Below are positions 35,409 through 44,960 of a DNA stretch of 64,000 nucleotides, piece after piece. The stretch comes from Chamaecrista fasciculata (taxonomy: Eukaryota; Streptophyta; Magnoliopsida; Fabales; Fabaceae). The DNA is taken from the NCBI GenBank assembly GCA_003254925.1, contig QANZ01030535.1:1-64000 (forward strand), given 5' to 3'. Under the pieces are notes generated by a model. The model made no database searches, was not told the DNA's origin, and saw nothing but the letters and a program-made list of their open reading frames with translations. How positions within the stretch are numbered: the first letter of the stretch is position 1; every line of letters begins with the position of its first letter. The translations under genes were made by a program, and so were the position numbers.

Positions 35409-35745
35409 GAGTAAAATAACTTTCCGGTCCCTGATTTATGCACACGCTGACAGATAGGTCCCTGAATTTTACCCATTGTACTAGCCGGTCCCCGAATTTT
35501 GCAAACGCTGCACTAATTGGTCCCTCCGTCATATTGGCGTTACAAAAATGCTGACGTGGCCATAACGGACGCTGATGTGTCCCGTTATGCGCTGACGTGT
35601 CCCGTTATGGCCACGTCAACACCCGTTATGTTTTTTTTTAAAAAAAAAGAGCTGCCACGTCATAAAATAGCGACACATCAGCATTTCCTCATTGTACTTA
35701 TAGGTCCCTGACCCATTTTTATTCCATTATTCTCAATTCCCCCTC
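35409..35745 (+). repeat. Left TIR of the Pack-MULE
   Basis: Contains three ggtccctg/ggtcccc phrases and a GC-rich block of repeated tgacgtggccataacgg and tgtcccgttatg units that is itself partly self-complementary. The arm ends near ctcaattccc. Confidence 0.85.
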
Positions 35746-36230
35746 TTTTTCATCATTTTCATTCATTTTAGTCCCAAATCCCCAAAATAAAATTATAAAG
35801 TGTCCCAAAACTTTTCCAAACATTCCAATTTAGTCCTTAAAAATATTTAAAACCCTAAACTCTAAAACCCCAAACCCTAAAACCCCAAAATCTAAAACTT
35901 CAAACCCTAAACTCTAAAAAAAAGTTTGAGTTGAACAATTAGGCCCTTGACCCATCTGTATTTATATTATTCTCAATTCCCCCTCTTTTTTCTCATCTTC
36001 ATTCATTTTAGTCCTAAATTTTCAAAATAAAATTGTAAAGTGTCCCAAAACTCTTCCAAACATTTCAATTTAGTCCTTAAAAAATATTAAAACCCTAAAC
36101 CTTAAACTCTAAACTCTAAAACTTTTTTTAATCTTCATCTTCATTCAATTTAGTCCTTAAAAATATTAAAAACAGTAAACCCTAAAACTCTAAACTCCTA
36201 AATCCTAAACCCTAAGAAAAATTACACCTC
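35746..36230. repeat. Internal duplication with 'aaaccctaaa' tracts
   Basis: The block ccattattctcaattccccc, cattcattttagtcc, aaataaaatt.taaagtgtccc and ctaaaccctaaaac occurs at about 35730-35930 and 35965-36130, with a third partial at 36135-36215. The aaaccctaaa runs look like plant telomere repeat but are interspersed with aaactctaaa variants, so they are a degenerate low-complexity tract within the transposon. Confidence 0.65.
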
Positions 36231-36390
36231 ACCATCATATCATCATCTTCTTCCTCCTCATCCCAATGAAAACCTCACTTCGAAAACCTCCCTCTTCATC
36301 ATCTTCACCCTAAACCCTAAATCTCATGCAGTTTCAGAATGCAATTAGGGCCATTTCTAAATGCAATTTCAGAACGTTATCATCCCTCAG

Positions 36391-36756
36391 CTAAACAATT
36401 TCAGAACGATGCTCCGGCGGTGGCGACCTGGACGCCTCGGCGGCGCACTCCGGCAAGTCGATGTGTTCGAGTCCGACGGTGGTGGTGACGACGACGCCAA
36501 GCGACGACAGGGAGCGGATGAGATCGGCGGTGATGCGCTGGAAATTGTTGCAGAGAATGGCGCGAATGGAGGAGGGATTGACGCCGTGGAGGGCGAGGAA
36601 TTGGGGAAGAGGGAGATTGGGAGAGGAAAATAGGTCAAGGAAATTGTAATGGGAAGAGTAATGGGATGAGAGGAATTCTTTGTACACTAAGGGAGGACCC
36701 ATAACCAGAATGTGTGGGAGGGTTTTTTGTTGATTGTGAAGGCCATCTTCCGCCAT
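36391..36756 (-). pseudogene. Captured hydroxypyruvate reductase (HPR3-like) N-terminal fragment
   Basis: From the ATG at 36756 the minus strand reads MAEDGLHNQQKTLPHILVMG, then PLPQFLALHG, SIRAILCNNF, ITADLIRSLSSLGVVVTT and GLEHIDLPEC. This is the N-terminal catalytic-domain lobe of plant D-2-hydroxyacid dehydrogenases of the HPR3 type, about 100 residues. After DLPEC the frame used departs from the family; the overlapping frame reads RRRGVQVATAG, the expected continuation, so there is a one-base shift at about 36435. The NAD-binding domain and the rest are absent. GC is higher than in the neighbouring DNA. Captured from a gene elsewhere in the genome; no evidence of function. Confidence 0.85.
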
Positions 36757-36898
36757 TGATGAACAATGCAAGGTTTCTAGGTTTGAGACTGTGTGTTCTA
36801 ATTGCATTCTGAAAATTACATCTTCATTTAGGGTCTGGGTCATTGCGGAAACATAACCCCTATCCAGCAATAGCAATTAGCAAACCTATGATGGTGTG

Positions 36899-37374
36899 NN
36901 NNNNNNNNNNNNNNNNNNNNNNNNNNNNNNNNNNNNNNNNNNNNNNNNNNNNNNNNNNNNNNNNNNNNNNNNNNNNNNNNNNNNNNNNNNNNNNNNNNNN
37001 NNNNNNNNNNNNNNNNNNNNNNNNNNNNNNNNNNNNNNNNNNNNNNNNNNNNNNNNNNNNNNNNNNNNNNNNNNNNNNNNNNNNNNNNNNNNNNNNNNNN
37101 NNNNNNNNNNNNNNNNNNNNNNNNNNNNNNNNNNNNNNNNNNNNNNNNNNNNNNNNNNNNNNNNNNNNNNNNNNNNNNNNNNNNNNNNNNNNNNNNNNNN
37201 NNNNNNNNNNNNNNNNNNNNNNNNNNNNNNNNNNNNNNNNNNNNNNNNNNNNNNNNNNNNNNNNNNNNNNNNNNNNNNNNNNNNNNNNNNNNNNNNNNNN
37301 NNNNNNNNNNNNNNNNNNNNNNNNNNNNNNNNNNNNNNNNNNNNNNNNNNNNNNNNNNNNNNNNNNNNNNNNNN
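36899..37374. other. Assembly gap (476 N)
   Basis: Unread bases inside the Pack-MULE, between the captured gene fragment and the right TIR. Confidence 0.99.
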
Positions 37375-37707
37375 GGGAATTGAGAATAATGGAATAAAAA
37401 TGGGTCAGGGACCTATAAGTACAATGAGGAAATGCTGATGTGTCGCTATTTTATGACGTGGCAGCTCTTTTTTTTTTAAAAAAAACATAACGGGTGCTGA
37501 CGTGGCCATAACGGGACACGTCAGCGCATAACGGGACACATCAGCGTCCGTTATGGCCACGTCAGCATTTTTGTAACGCCAATATGACGGAGGGACCAAT
37601 TAGTGCAGCGTTTGCAAAATTCGGGGACCGGCTAGTACAATGGGTAAAATTCAGGGACCTATCTGTCAGCGAGTGCATAAATCAGGGACCGGAAAGTTAT
37701 TTTACTC
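37375..37707 (-). repeat. Right TIR of the Pack-MULE
   Basis: Reverse complement of 35409-35745 with only scattered differences by eye (for example cactcgctgac against cacacgctgac). It begins directly at the gap, so the full arm may be longer. Confidence 0.9.
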
Positions 37708-37730
37708 AAAAAAAAAAACCTAACAAAAAG

Positions 37731-37968
37731 AGTGTAAAAAGCAAATAAGGAAAGCAATTCATCATCATCACTTGAATTCCATGTGTTCTTCAATGATCAT
37801 TGCAACAATGACTTCAATTCTCTGTTCAGATCATCCTCTTATGCCTCAAAAAGCTACTATGCTGCTGGTGTGGCTGGATCTTTCTATGGCCGTTTGTTTC
37901 CAAAGTCAAGCCTTAACTTTGTCAATTGCTCTTATGCTCTTCATTGGAGGTCCCAAGTTCCAAAAGAG
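37731..37968 (+). pseudogene. SABATH copy 1, exon 2 3' part
   Basis: Reads SNSSSSLEFHVFFNDH, SYASKSYYAAGVAGSFYG and NCSYALHWRSQVPKE. The TAA at 37735 lies where the sister genes read TAC. The sisters have WMS where this copy has WRS. Confidence 0.88.
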
Positions 37969-38584
37969 GTTGTCTTCATTTCTTAAGGTTATGTTTGGAT
38001 TGTTTATCGAGGAAGAAAAAAACAAGGAAGAAATGGCAGATATTATAATTTGAAAGAGAAGATAATATATAAGGGATTAACTTTTAATCGTTCATTCTCC
38101 CCCTTCACAAATTTCAAATAATCCACATTAAAATATTTTGAAAGAGTTACCAACATTCAAATATAAGGGGAGCAGATGTAGAAGATTAATCTTCTCTTAT
38201 CCTCCCCTCTCTTCCCCTCCTAAATATTGCTAAACAAACCAATATCAAATCAATTAGGTCAAATGCAAACAACTCTTTTTTATTTAAAAAGTTATGTAAA
38301 GTATCTTTTTTTTATCTTCACTTTAAAGGTAAAAGTGATTTCAAACTTTGAGCTTTTTACAACATATTGATGAAATTGATGGTCTATATCTTTTTACTCA
38401 TCATTAATTAAAGTAATATCAAAACATGTCATAAGCTTACATAGTAGATTGACCTGTCTGTTAAATTAAAAGGTTAGTAAAATGAAAAAAAAATCAAATT
38501 TCTTAAAAAATGAATTAGTGTATTTTTTTTTGTTAAGGTGTATAATTTCAAGTAGGTTATAAGTTTGAAATTTGATCCCTGCAG

Positions 38585-38851
38585 GTTGTGGATAAGAAAT
38601 CACCAGCTTGGAATGGAAATAGAATTCACTATACAACTTCAAGTGTGAAACAAGTTCACGAGGCTTATGCTGCACAATTCAAGAATGATATGGAATGCTT
38701 TCTAAGTGCAAGAGCACAAGAAATTGTGTGTGGAGGATTGATGTTGATTGTGGTGCCTCATCATCAACCAACTCACTCCATTGGGCCCCAAACTCTTCAT
38801 GCTACAACCTATGGGCTTGTTGAATCCTGCCTTTCCGAAATGGTCAACCTG
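38585..38851 (+). pseudogene. SABATH copy 1, exon 3
   Basis: Open for 89 codons (VVDKKSPAWNGNRIHYTTS ... CLSEMVNL) with good acceptor ccctgcag and donor gtatgt. On its own intact; part of a broken gene. Confidence 0.88.
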
Positions 38852-39004
38852 GTATGTTTCAACTAAACCTACCTCTTTTTGACTTTTTCAAACTATGAGG
38901 TAGGTTTCATTTTGTAGTAAAATTATTTTTTATTCTATTTTGATCTTCAAACTTTAAAATTTATTTTGTTTTAATCCCCAAAATGATTTCAACACTTGAA
39001 TAAT

Positions 39005-39537
39005 CAAAGCAAATAATCAAAGCAATTCATCATCATCATCACTTGAATTCCATGTGTTCTTCAATGATCATTACAATAATGATTTCAACACTCTGTTCAC
39101 ATCATCCTCTTATGCCTCAAAAAGCTACTATGCTGCTGCTGTAGCTGGATCTTTCTATGGCCGTTTGTTTCCAAAGTCCAGCCTTCACTTTGTGAATTGC
39201 TCTTATGCTCTTCAATGGATGTCCAAAGTGCCGAAAGAGGTTATGTTAATATGTTCTGTTCTGTTGAAGTGTGTGATTAATTTCAAGTACTTAAGAAAAA
39301 CATTTTATTATTTGATTCGTATAGGTTGTGGATAAGAAATCACCAGCTTGGAATGGAAATAGAATTCACTATACAACTTCAAGTGTGAAACAAGTTCACG
39401 AGGCTTATGCTGCACAATTCAAGAATGATATGGAATGCTTTCTAAGTGCAAGAGCACAAGAAATTGTGTGTGGAGGATTGATGTTGATTGTGGTGCCTCA
39501 TCATCAACCAACTCACTCCATTGGGCCCCAAACTCAA
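39005..39537 (+). pseudogene. Partial duplicate of SABATH exons 2 and 3
   Basis: 39005-39239 repeats the 3' part of exon 2 and is closer to the gene at 58039 in its start (aaagcaaataatcaaagc). 39325-39535 repeats the first 211 bases of exon 3 at 38585-38795 with no difference that I can see, then breaks off at ccaaactc. The linking intron is only 85 bp. The pair is inserted between exon 3 and exon 4 of copy 1. Confidence 0.88.
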
Positions 39538-39584
39538 TGGAGCACAAGAAATGTTATATATAACATTTTTTAAAATATTAAATA

Positions 39585-39911
39585 GGCAAAAGCAATAATT
39601 TCATCCCCAAACTTTACATCAACTGTCAATTTCGTCTCTAATTTTTTTTTGTCAATTTCGTCCCCAATATTTTATATTTTAGTCAATTTTTTCCTTTGAC
39701 TAACTTCTTTCAATAAATTAATGACATACTGTATCCAGTTTTTCAATCTGAGTTAGGATTTCTATCAATTTTATATTACATATCATTAGCTACGTAAATT
39801 TTGTCGTTGATATTTGGCTAAAGTAAAAAAAAAAACTGACAAAAATATAAAACGTTGGGGACGAAATTAATAGTTGATGTAAAGTTTGGAGACAAAATTA
39901 ATACTTTTGCT
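39585..39911. mobile_element. Foldback MULE-MITE with 9-bp TSD TATTAAATA
   Basis: Left end ggcaaaagcaataatttcatc and right end (reverse complement agcaaaagtattaattttgtc) pair along most of the element, including ccaaactttacatcaact. TATTAAATA lies at 39576-39584 and 39912-39920. It is in the intron before exon 4 of the SABATH pseudogene. A one-sided relative is at 54806-55010. Confidence 0.85.
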
Positions 39912-40014
39912 TATTAAATAAGTGTAGTTACTATCATTCTTGTTTAATTTTCACATGCATTAATTGTTTTGAGACAAAATCCTAGCGTTATTCACATTAT
40001 TAATTACGTTGCAG

Positions 40015-40302
40015 GGAGAAATTAGTGAGGAAAAAGTGGATACATTCAACATACCTATATACTATCCAACATGAAAGGAATTGGAGGCAATAATAAAGAA
40101 AAATGGGCATTTTGAGATATAAAGAATGGGTATATTGAGTAGCCAAACGAAGAATATCAAACTCTTCAAACAACATTTTGGAGATGAAGTTCTACCAAAG
40201 TTATTTCAACGTTGTGCCAATAAATTCACTCAACATTTGGACATTTTAGATTCAAAATTTCGTGAAAATGAAGACTTGTTTGTCATTCTCAAGCGTAAGT
40301 AG
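40015..40302 (+). pseudogene. SABATH copy 1, exon 4
   Basis: Acceptor ttacgttgcag, then GEISEEKVDTFNIPIYYPT and an in-frame TGA. Sequence resumes ELEAIIKKNGHFE, loses the SVE...IIRSATEAVF segment, and ends FVILKRK with TAG. Confidence 0.88.
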
Positions 40303-41041
40303 ATTATAGAGTAAACTTTCTACTCACTAATCCCATGTAAGTAGATTATTGAAATTGATCCATACTTTGAGGATACCAAAAGTACTTTTAAGAGTCATAA
40401 ATTTCTAAGACAAAATTAAGTAGTCCAATAAATTAAGGACTAAAATGATAGTGCCTATATAATATAAAACTAAAATATTAGTTTACTCGTAAGTTGTATA
40501 TTGTTTGGTTTTTTATCATTTATGCAGCATGAGAATAAATTGGTGATATTACACAGTGTGTCAATGACTCAATGTCATCATTATTATATTGGTGTTCATT
40601 TGCGTGTTTATTGAACAAATATAATAAATTTAAGAAATGTAATTAAGTAAAAATATTTAATTTAAGATTAAAATTCTATTGTAGTAGTCCTTTATGTGTA
40701 TTCATTTTTTTAAGTTAGTTTATCCTATATTTATGATTTTGACTTTGTTTCTCATAATTTCTATATATTTTATCAATGTAATTTTTATCTAATTTTTTTA
40801 CTCAGTTTTTTTTTTTTGCTTTATTCTCATAATAGAAACAAATTATTGCTAGTTGCCATTGCGTACTCATAGTCATAGACTTCTGCAAGTAACATAAGGG
40901 GGGCCACATATTCTCTAAAAAAAGTATCATAATTTATGGGATTGATATATATTTTAAACTTTAAAATAAGGGGGCCACATACTCTCTATGTAGTCTTATT
41001 TATTATAATTATCATTTATATATCATATATATATATATATA
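40303..41041. other. 3' flank of SABATH copy 1, AT-rich
   Basis: No gene. The phrase aaggactaaaatgatagtgcc near 40435 and ctcactaatcccatgtaagtagatt are repeat scraps; ggggggccacatactctct-type phrase is doubled at 40898 and 40970. Confidence 0.4.
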
Positions 41042-41507
41042 AAAGAGGCTTTGCGTGTCTGTTATGTATACAAAATTTGAAATAATTTAATTAATAATAT
41101 ATAATAATGACACCACAATGGCATCAGAATGATAAACATTGTAAGGAACATACGTACATGCCATAATATTGTATCTATAATGCAATATTTTTTTTTTGTA
41201 ATGTAGATATTGAGAATGTAGTGATAATGTAATTTGGATTGTGTCTGAGATAGATGGGGATGAGAACGTGTGATGAGATAGTGGGGATGAATTTTTATTT
41301 TTATTTATATATATTTTAATGTATGTAATTAATTTGAATTATGTGTGAGATAACATAAATGGGGATGAGAACGTGTGATGAGATAGTGGGGATGATTTTT
41401 TTATTTTATTTATATATATTTTAATGTATTATATTTAAAATAACTTATTTTATATTATAATTTTAAATAATCAACTATCAAAAAGTTTCTCAGACATATA
41501 ATATAGA
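41042..41507 (-). mobile_element. Diverged Helitron-related copy F with internal tandem repeat
   Basis: The left part aagaggctttgcgtgtctgttatgtata keeps the outline of the family 3' hairpin; the right part, read on the minus strand, starts TCTATATTATATGTCTGAG. Inside, a block of about 100 bp (ggggatgagaacgtgtgatg, agatagtggggatga, tttatatatattttaatgta) is present at 41231-41328 and 41331-41430. Older than copies A to D. Confidence 0.55.
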
Positions 41508-42240
41508 TATAGATATATATATTATTATAATATAAATATAGATATATACATTATTATAATATAAATATAGATAAATATAGATATATACATTATAGTTATT
41601 AGAATTTCGTGGGACCTTATCACCACCGACCCCCTGAATTCACTTCTGATAATATTTATATGAATTTTATTTTTATTAATATATTTATTATCAATAACAT
41701 TCGATAATGTATTATTAAAATTATTTTAAATTATAAAAAATGGAAATCTAATACATCATCTTAAATATTTTAATTCAATTTTAAATATGACATTATTAAA
41801 TAATACATATTTTAATGCATCATTTTATTAACCTAGACATTATCATTAATATTCTAAATTTTGCTAGTAATTCCATTTAACCAAGACTGATATCTAAATT
41901 TTGATTTTTTCTGCATGAACTCCAAGAACAAACTCCATTAAACGATGAGATTTTACCTACTAAAAGTAAAACCATGTTTTCACAATTAATCACAAAAGAA
42001 AAACTCAAAGAAAGAGAGGAAATATTTACTAAGTGAGTTCACTCTTGTGGAAGCACCTTTTTATTTCCAACACATGAATGAGCTTCTTGAATGAGGGAAA
42101 AACACTCTTATTTATAGGAGGTTGTGAGAGCTCACAAAACAAACTATCCTATGTGAAATTTAAGTAAAATAACCCACACTTCTATAAATCAATATGAAAC
42201 TCAATTAAACTCCGCCATGAGCGAATATTTAACCCATACA
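41508..42240. other. AT-rich DNA with an LTR-like stretch
   Basis: No gene. From 41980-42200 the minus strand has cctcctataaataagagtg (TATA-box-like) near short A/G-rich transcribed-looking DNA, resembling an LTR or promoter remnant. Not enough to name. Confidence 0.25.
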
Positions 42241-42540
42241 ATCTAAGATATAATTTAATTTCTTGCCATTATTATTTTTAATATAATAATAGTTAACATT
42301 TCACGTGGTTTATTATATTATCTTAATGATGATTGAAAGTTAGAGAAAACAATTGAGTAATTGAGAAAAAAAAAGAGTTGACTAATAAAATAGTTTTTCT
42401 ACACTAATATATGCCTTCTAAATAAAATTATCCTCCAACATGTTTTGAAAGAAAATATTGTCACAAGTAATACTAATTACTAAGTAATAACAACTTGTGA
42501 CAAATATATTGCATACAAATAACAATAATATTAATATTTC
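42241..42540. repeat. Intergenic block duplicated at 43222-43350 and 51578-51830
   Basis: Shares ttcttgccattattattttt, tttcacgtggtttattatatt, gagttgactaataaa and gaaagaaaatattgtcacaag with 51578-51830, and the first half with 43222-43350. The long copies lie downstream of SABATH copy 1 and copy 2 respectively, which suggests the duplication unit included 3' intergenic DNA. Confidence 0.7.
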
Positions 42541-44150
42541 ATTCAATTCTCCATTCAAATTATAAAAGAGGATACTATTTTCGTTGTTTTGAGAGTAGAC
42601 ATAGAACCCATTTGGATATGTTTTTCTTTATTTAAAAAGCACTTTTTTAATTAAAAAAAAAAGACCTTTTATAAACACAAAATCTTGTTTGGGTAAATTT
42701 TTAAGAAAAAGAAGAAGTTACAAAAAAAGTTAAAATATAACTTTTTAAAAAAGTTGAATTTTATATAGCTTCCACTTAAATCACTTGCAAATGCTATTCT
42801 TTTAGTTTATTTTATTAATTAAAAGTACTTTTGTCATTTTATATTCAAACACTTTTGATAATTAAAAATACTAGTGCTTCACTCAAAAAATTTTTTAAAA
42901 AAAAATTGATAAATAAAGTTCTTTTTTCACAAATTTATCCAAACAGACTCATAATGGTAATCAAATTTTTAAGAGCTGAAATTCGTAGATATGAAGAATT
43001 GAAGGATCACCTTGCATAATTTAAAATTATTTTAAAATAATTTCTTTTTAATGAATAAAATTGTTATAAATTATATATTACTTAATAATTTATTTTTTAA
43101 AAAATTACCCATTTCATTTTGGAAATAAAAATTTCTCTCATAAATATTCTCTTATATATCTTCATAATTTTCTCCCTCATCTCTATAACTTCCTCTCCAC
43201 TTCATGAATAAGTAGTTTTCTTACCATTATTATTTTTAATATAATAATAATAATAGTCAACGTTTCACGTGGTTTATTATATTGTGTTGATGATAATTGC
43301 AAGTTAGAGACAATAATCGACTAATTGAGAAAAAAAAAGTCGACTAATAAGTACTTTTCTTACCATCATTATTTTTCATAATTTAATATTTTAAATATTA
43401 TTATCTCCTCAATTTCATTATCTCCTTACATACTTTCATATGTTTTACAATTTTTTTATCCAACTTATACATTTTATCTTATAATATTAATAATATATAG
43501 AGAAAAAAATAGGCCAATATTCTAATTTGGTCCCTAATGCTTACCTAAAGTTCTATTTTGGTTCCTAATAATTTTTTGGTTCAACTTTGATCTTTAATAT
43601 TTTCTAAAAGTTTCATAATTGGTCCCTAACTATTGAATTTCAAATCTCTCTCGTTTGTTGATGACTCCATTTGAGTAAAAAAAAACTCATCATATTTAAC
43701 ACGTAGCTATGATTTTACTACGTTCGGGTTTAAAGTGAAAGAGATATGACCATATTCAATAGTTATAAACTAACTATGAAAATTTTAAGAAATATTAAAC
43801 ACTAAAACAAAACAAAAAGAAAAAGTTAAATATCAAAATAAAACTTTAAATAAATATAAGAGATTAAAATAAAATTTTGACAAAACCCTCATATCGGCGG
43901 TGGGAATCAAACTCACGACCTTGTGAGTTATGAATCGACTCCTTACCAACTGGGCTAACCTTTGTTGGTGAATGATATTCAAGTTATGTTTAGTTAGAGG
44001 GAGATGATATGATATTAAAATAATGGGGAGAGTTTCTTTTTAAGAAAAAAAATTAGATAAATTTTCTTATCCTCTACTCTTTATATTTTTTCTAATCTAT
44101 GATTGGTAATATAAAAATGTGTGAGGAATATTATCTATTATAAAGCATTT
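42541..44150. other. AT-rich intergenic DNA upstream of SABATH gene 2
   Basis: No gene. A foldback-like repeat is at about 42595-42955 (catttggatatgtttttcttt, then gtttgggtaaatttttaag, ending tttatccaaacagactcata). The short copy of the duplicated block is at 43222-43350. A decayed 'tttggtccctaa' repeat is at 43520-43870. Confidence 0.45.
43886..43968 (-). mobile_element. tRNA-derived SINE-like fragment
   Basis: On the minus strand it reads ggttagcccagttggtaagg (A-box-like) and, 40 bases on, gtcgtgagtttgattcccacc (B-box-like GGTTCGANNCC variant). It looks like the pol III head of a SINE or a tRNA pseudogene; no intact cloverleaf. Confidence 0.6.
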
Positions 44151-44430
44151 ACACTCGCGACATTCCAAAAATTTTTAAAAATAATAATTACATAATATGG
44201 CACGACATATATTTATATATAAATAATTAAAAATCTAAAAAATTTGATAAAAAATTTAAAAATTACAATATTCATTCATAATATATGTCATATGTGTCAT
44301 TATTTTCTATTGTTGATTATCATGTTAAAGTCGTAGAAAATTGATTTTATATTCTAAAACATATAAATATGTTATATGAGTGTCGTACGAATGTCGGACA
44401 TGAAAACGTAGATGCGACATTATTGTAGTA
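44147..44430 (+). mobile_element. hAT-type MITE of the 'GCATGGACAC' family, ends decayed
   Basis: Core matches 53165-53487 well (cacgacatatatttatatataaataatta, tcataatatatgtcatatgtgtcattattttc, gttatatgagtgtcgtacgaatgtcgg). Outer termini have degenerated. It lies upstream of SABATH gene 2. Confidence 0.65.
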
Positions 44431-44960
44431 AATTTTACATCATAGTCTAACCCTTATATTATATACAATATTGGTTAAAAAATGATTAATTAGGAAAAAT
44501 TACTCCTCAAAGTCTAAAATTTTATATAAAAAAGTAATTCATATTATAACAAACATACTAAATATTATAAAACAATAAATTAATCATTATCAAGTTTTGT
44601 TTGAGGAGAAATGTTTTCCTTGTTTTCGAAATTCATACTAATTTGTAGTATTTAAATAAATTAATGTGTTTTAAAAATTCAAAAAATATATAGAAATAAA
44701 ATATTACAAAAGGTTGGGGGCTAATTAAAAGATAAATATATAATAAGTAAGGAAAAGTTAAACAAGGAATCTTTTCTATTTGACTCACTGTGATTGGCTT
44801 TGTTGGTAGTTGCATTAAGTATACAATTAATAAAACATGATATTGCATTTTAGTGTGTGTATATATATATATCACCATCTTGTTAAAAACCAGAGATCAT
44901 AATTCATAGAGTCATATATACGTTTTTGTTAGGAAGAACAAAATCCTTAGCCAAAGGAAA

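Larger units (their letters stand above)
35409..37707. mobile_element. Pack-MULE with long TIRs carrying an HPR3-like gene fragment
   Basis: About 2.3 kb including a 476-base gap. Terminal inverted repeats of at least 333 bp begin gagtaaaataactttccgg at the left and match the right end almost base for base. Runs of 9-10 A flank both ends, consistent with a 9-bp duplication in an A tract. The near-identical arms imply a recent insertion. No transposase is visible; part of the right half is unread. Inside lies a minus-strand hydroxypyruvate-reductase fragment. Confidence 0.85.
35093..37725. mobile_element. Solo LTR fossil in SABATH exon 2, interrupted by a Pack-MULE
   Basis: Begins TGTTGGGAATTAATAAT and ends CCTAACA; AAAAG is present on both sides (35088-35092 and 37726-37730), the 5-bp target duplication of LTR elements. 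The LTR's own sequence is 35093-35408 plus 37708-37725, about 330 bp; it includes a ctataaaaggaa TATA-like element. The remainder is the Pack-MULE. No internal retroelement region is present, so it is a solo LTR, copia or gypsy not determined. It looks whole apart from the nested insertion. Confidence 0.85.
34269..40302 (+). pseudogene. SABATH methyltransferase pseudogene (copy 1)
   Basis: Exon 1 34269-34376 (MEVDEGTSAV..., GDGPHGYTNNSSYQ), exon 2 34920-35092 and, after an insertion, 37731-37968, exon 3 38585-38851, a partial second exon 2/3 pair (39005-39239 and 39325-39537), exon 4 40015-40302. SAM-binding motif IADLGCSVGQNTF is intact. Exon 2 is split by a solo LTR; just past the insertion a codon equivalent to TAC in the sister genes is TAA. 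Exon 4 has an in-frame TGA where sisters have TCA, and lacks about 55-60 bases that encode the SVE.KVGIIRSA region. Parts are still more than 90% like the intact genes by eye, so loss is recent. Confidence 0.92.

Noticed and set aside
35830-36215. Interstitial telomere sequence (aaaccctaaa runs)
   Set aside because: Units are irregular, mixed with aaactctaaa, and lie within the Pack-MULE; not a telomere array.
36843-37438. Two long open frames made mostly of unknown residues
   Set aside because: They run across the 476-base N gap, so the open frame is an artefact.
43886-43968. tRNA gene on the minus strand
   Set aside because: A- and B-box-like sequences are present, but no complete cloverleaf or acceptor stem can be formed by eye; SINE head more likely.
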